Shown piece after piece: positions 32,054-32,530 of a DNA stretch of 32,530 bases (its first letter is position 1; the number at the start of each line of letters is the position of its first letter). The stretch spans positions 1 to 32,530 of the forward strand of contig DQVY01000133.1 in the NCBI GenBank assembly GCA_015661535.1. The letters run 5' to 3'. The position numbers and the translations under genes are program-made. This DNA comes from Sulfurovum sp. (GTDB taxonomy: Bacteria > Campylobacterota > Campylobacteria > Campylobacterales > Sulfurovaceae). Below the pieces are notes generated by a model. The model had not been told where the DNA came from and made no database searches. It worked only from the letters and a program-made list of their open reading frames with translations.

Positions 32054-32530
32054 TTGCCACTCAGTTCTCTTAATGAAGAGCAGCTTTCTGCTGCTACTGC
32101 ACCTTTAGGCCATAACCTTATTATTGCCTCTGCAGGTACAGGGAAAACTTCTACGATCGTGGGACGCATAGCCCATCTTCTACAAAGTGGAGTAGAACCG
32201 TCAAGTATTTTGCTTTTGACCTTTACAAACAAAGCAGCTGGGGAGATGATAGCCCGTCTGGAACGCTATTTTCCTAAAAAAATTGTAAGTAAAATAGAAT
32301 CTGGTACCTTTCATGCGGTGTCGTACCGCTGGCTCAAAGAGATTTACCCCAATTTGGCACTCAAACAGCCTGCTGAACTCAAAACACTCTTTAGAAGTAT
32401 TTATGAAAAACGTAATTTTGAGCGTATGAACCTGAGCATGCAGCCTTTTTCTGCTACCTTCCTTTATGAACAGTATTCACTCTACCAGAATGCTTCATTG
32501 GAGACTTTTGATGTTTGGTTCTTGGAAAAA
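32054..32530 (+). CDS. UvrD/Rep-type (SF1) DNA helicase, N-terminal part (3' end outside window)
   Basis: The frame begins with TTG immediately after the previous stop (TAATTG) and stays open to the window end (159 codons). It opens with the Q motif SLNEEQLSAA and has Walker A ASAGTGKT near residue 30, LLLTFTNKAAGEM (motif Ia) and GTFHAVSYRWL. This is the start of an SF1A helicase such as UvrD, PcrA or Rep, used in repair or replication restart. UvrD, Rep and AddA cannot be told apart from this part. No ribosome binding site separates it from the preceding gene. Confidence 0.9.
   Translation, partial: MPLSSLNEEQLSAATAPLGHNLIIASAGTGKTSTIVGRIAHLLQSGVEPSSILLLTFTNKAAGEMIARLERYFPKKIVSKIESGTFHAVSYRWLKEIYPNLALKQPAELKTLFRSIYEKRNFERMNLSMQPFSATFLYEQYSLYQNASLETFDVWFLEK

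Noticed and set aside
1..32530. CRISPR arrays, tRNA or rRNA genes, insertion sequences with a transposase
   Set aside because: No spaced direct repeats, tRNA cloverleaf or transposase-like protein was seen on either strand.

Overview
The window looks like the chromosome of a Campylobacterota (formerly Epsilonproteobacteria) member, most like Sulfurovum or a close relative. The reasons are low GC content, short gaps, promoters that are mostly an (extended) -10 box without a clear -35, an aminofutalosine deaminase of the futalosine menaquinone route, several small periplasmic c-type cytochromes, and gene order. From memory, sppA, the deaminase, aroQ, folK, flhF and mnmA follow the order of Campylobacter jejuni Cj0068 to Cj0053. 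I made no database comparison.

Layout. 1-4.5 kb: the end of a DEAD-box RNA helicase, truD, a small unknown gene, truA overlapping a UreH/TauE-like membrane protein, a TerB-like protein, acylphosphatase and a Cys-rich miniprotein. 4.6-9.2 kb: redox block with msrA divergent from a zinc-ribbon thioredoxin, an OmpR-type regulator and sensor kinase ending in a small cytochrome c, two related secreted proteins that look like haem-less cytochromes, and a c553-type cytochrome. 9.2-15.2 kb: a leftward Cu/Ag-type RND efflux operon (outer membrane protein, cusB, cusA) with a Cys-rich lipoprotein. 15.2-17.7 kb: a probable structured small RNA with a consensus promoter, then DUF4395, an Rrf2 regulator and a metY-type sulfhydrylase. 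17.7-25.8 kb: sppA, a Pro-rich coiled-coil protein, the deaminase, MOSC, aroQ, an M24 peptidase, folK, flhF, a SpoA-like protein and mnmA. 25.8-32.5 kb: an L,D-transpeptidase, a MotA/MotB-like proton channel pair with a 49-codon third gene, murA, two unknown genes and the start of a UvrD-type helicase.

Most interesting points. (1) The 15.4-15.5 kb RNA has a long closing stem, an open centre and a long apical hairpin, like 6S RNA. (2) flhF is followed directly by a small SpoA-like gene and mnmA, where C. jejuni has a flagellar block between flhF and mnmA; a MotAB-like pair with long helical regions lies 1.3 kb away. This suggests flagellar loss with remnants or reused parts. (3) A short motif M-K-C-x-x-G-K-C occurs five times in four gene products: the UreH-like protein, the efflux lipoprotein (twice), CusB, with the remaining copy count given in the findings as four proven positions; see the correction there. 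(4) Two long hairpins lie just upstream of the ribosome binding sites of msrA and the efflux operon, and two other palindromic repeats of REP type are present, one supplying the cusA stop codon.

Correction to point 3: the copies I can place are four, in three proteins.
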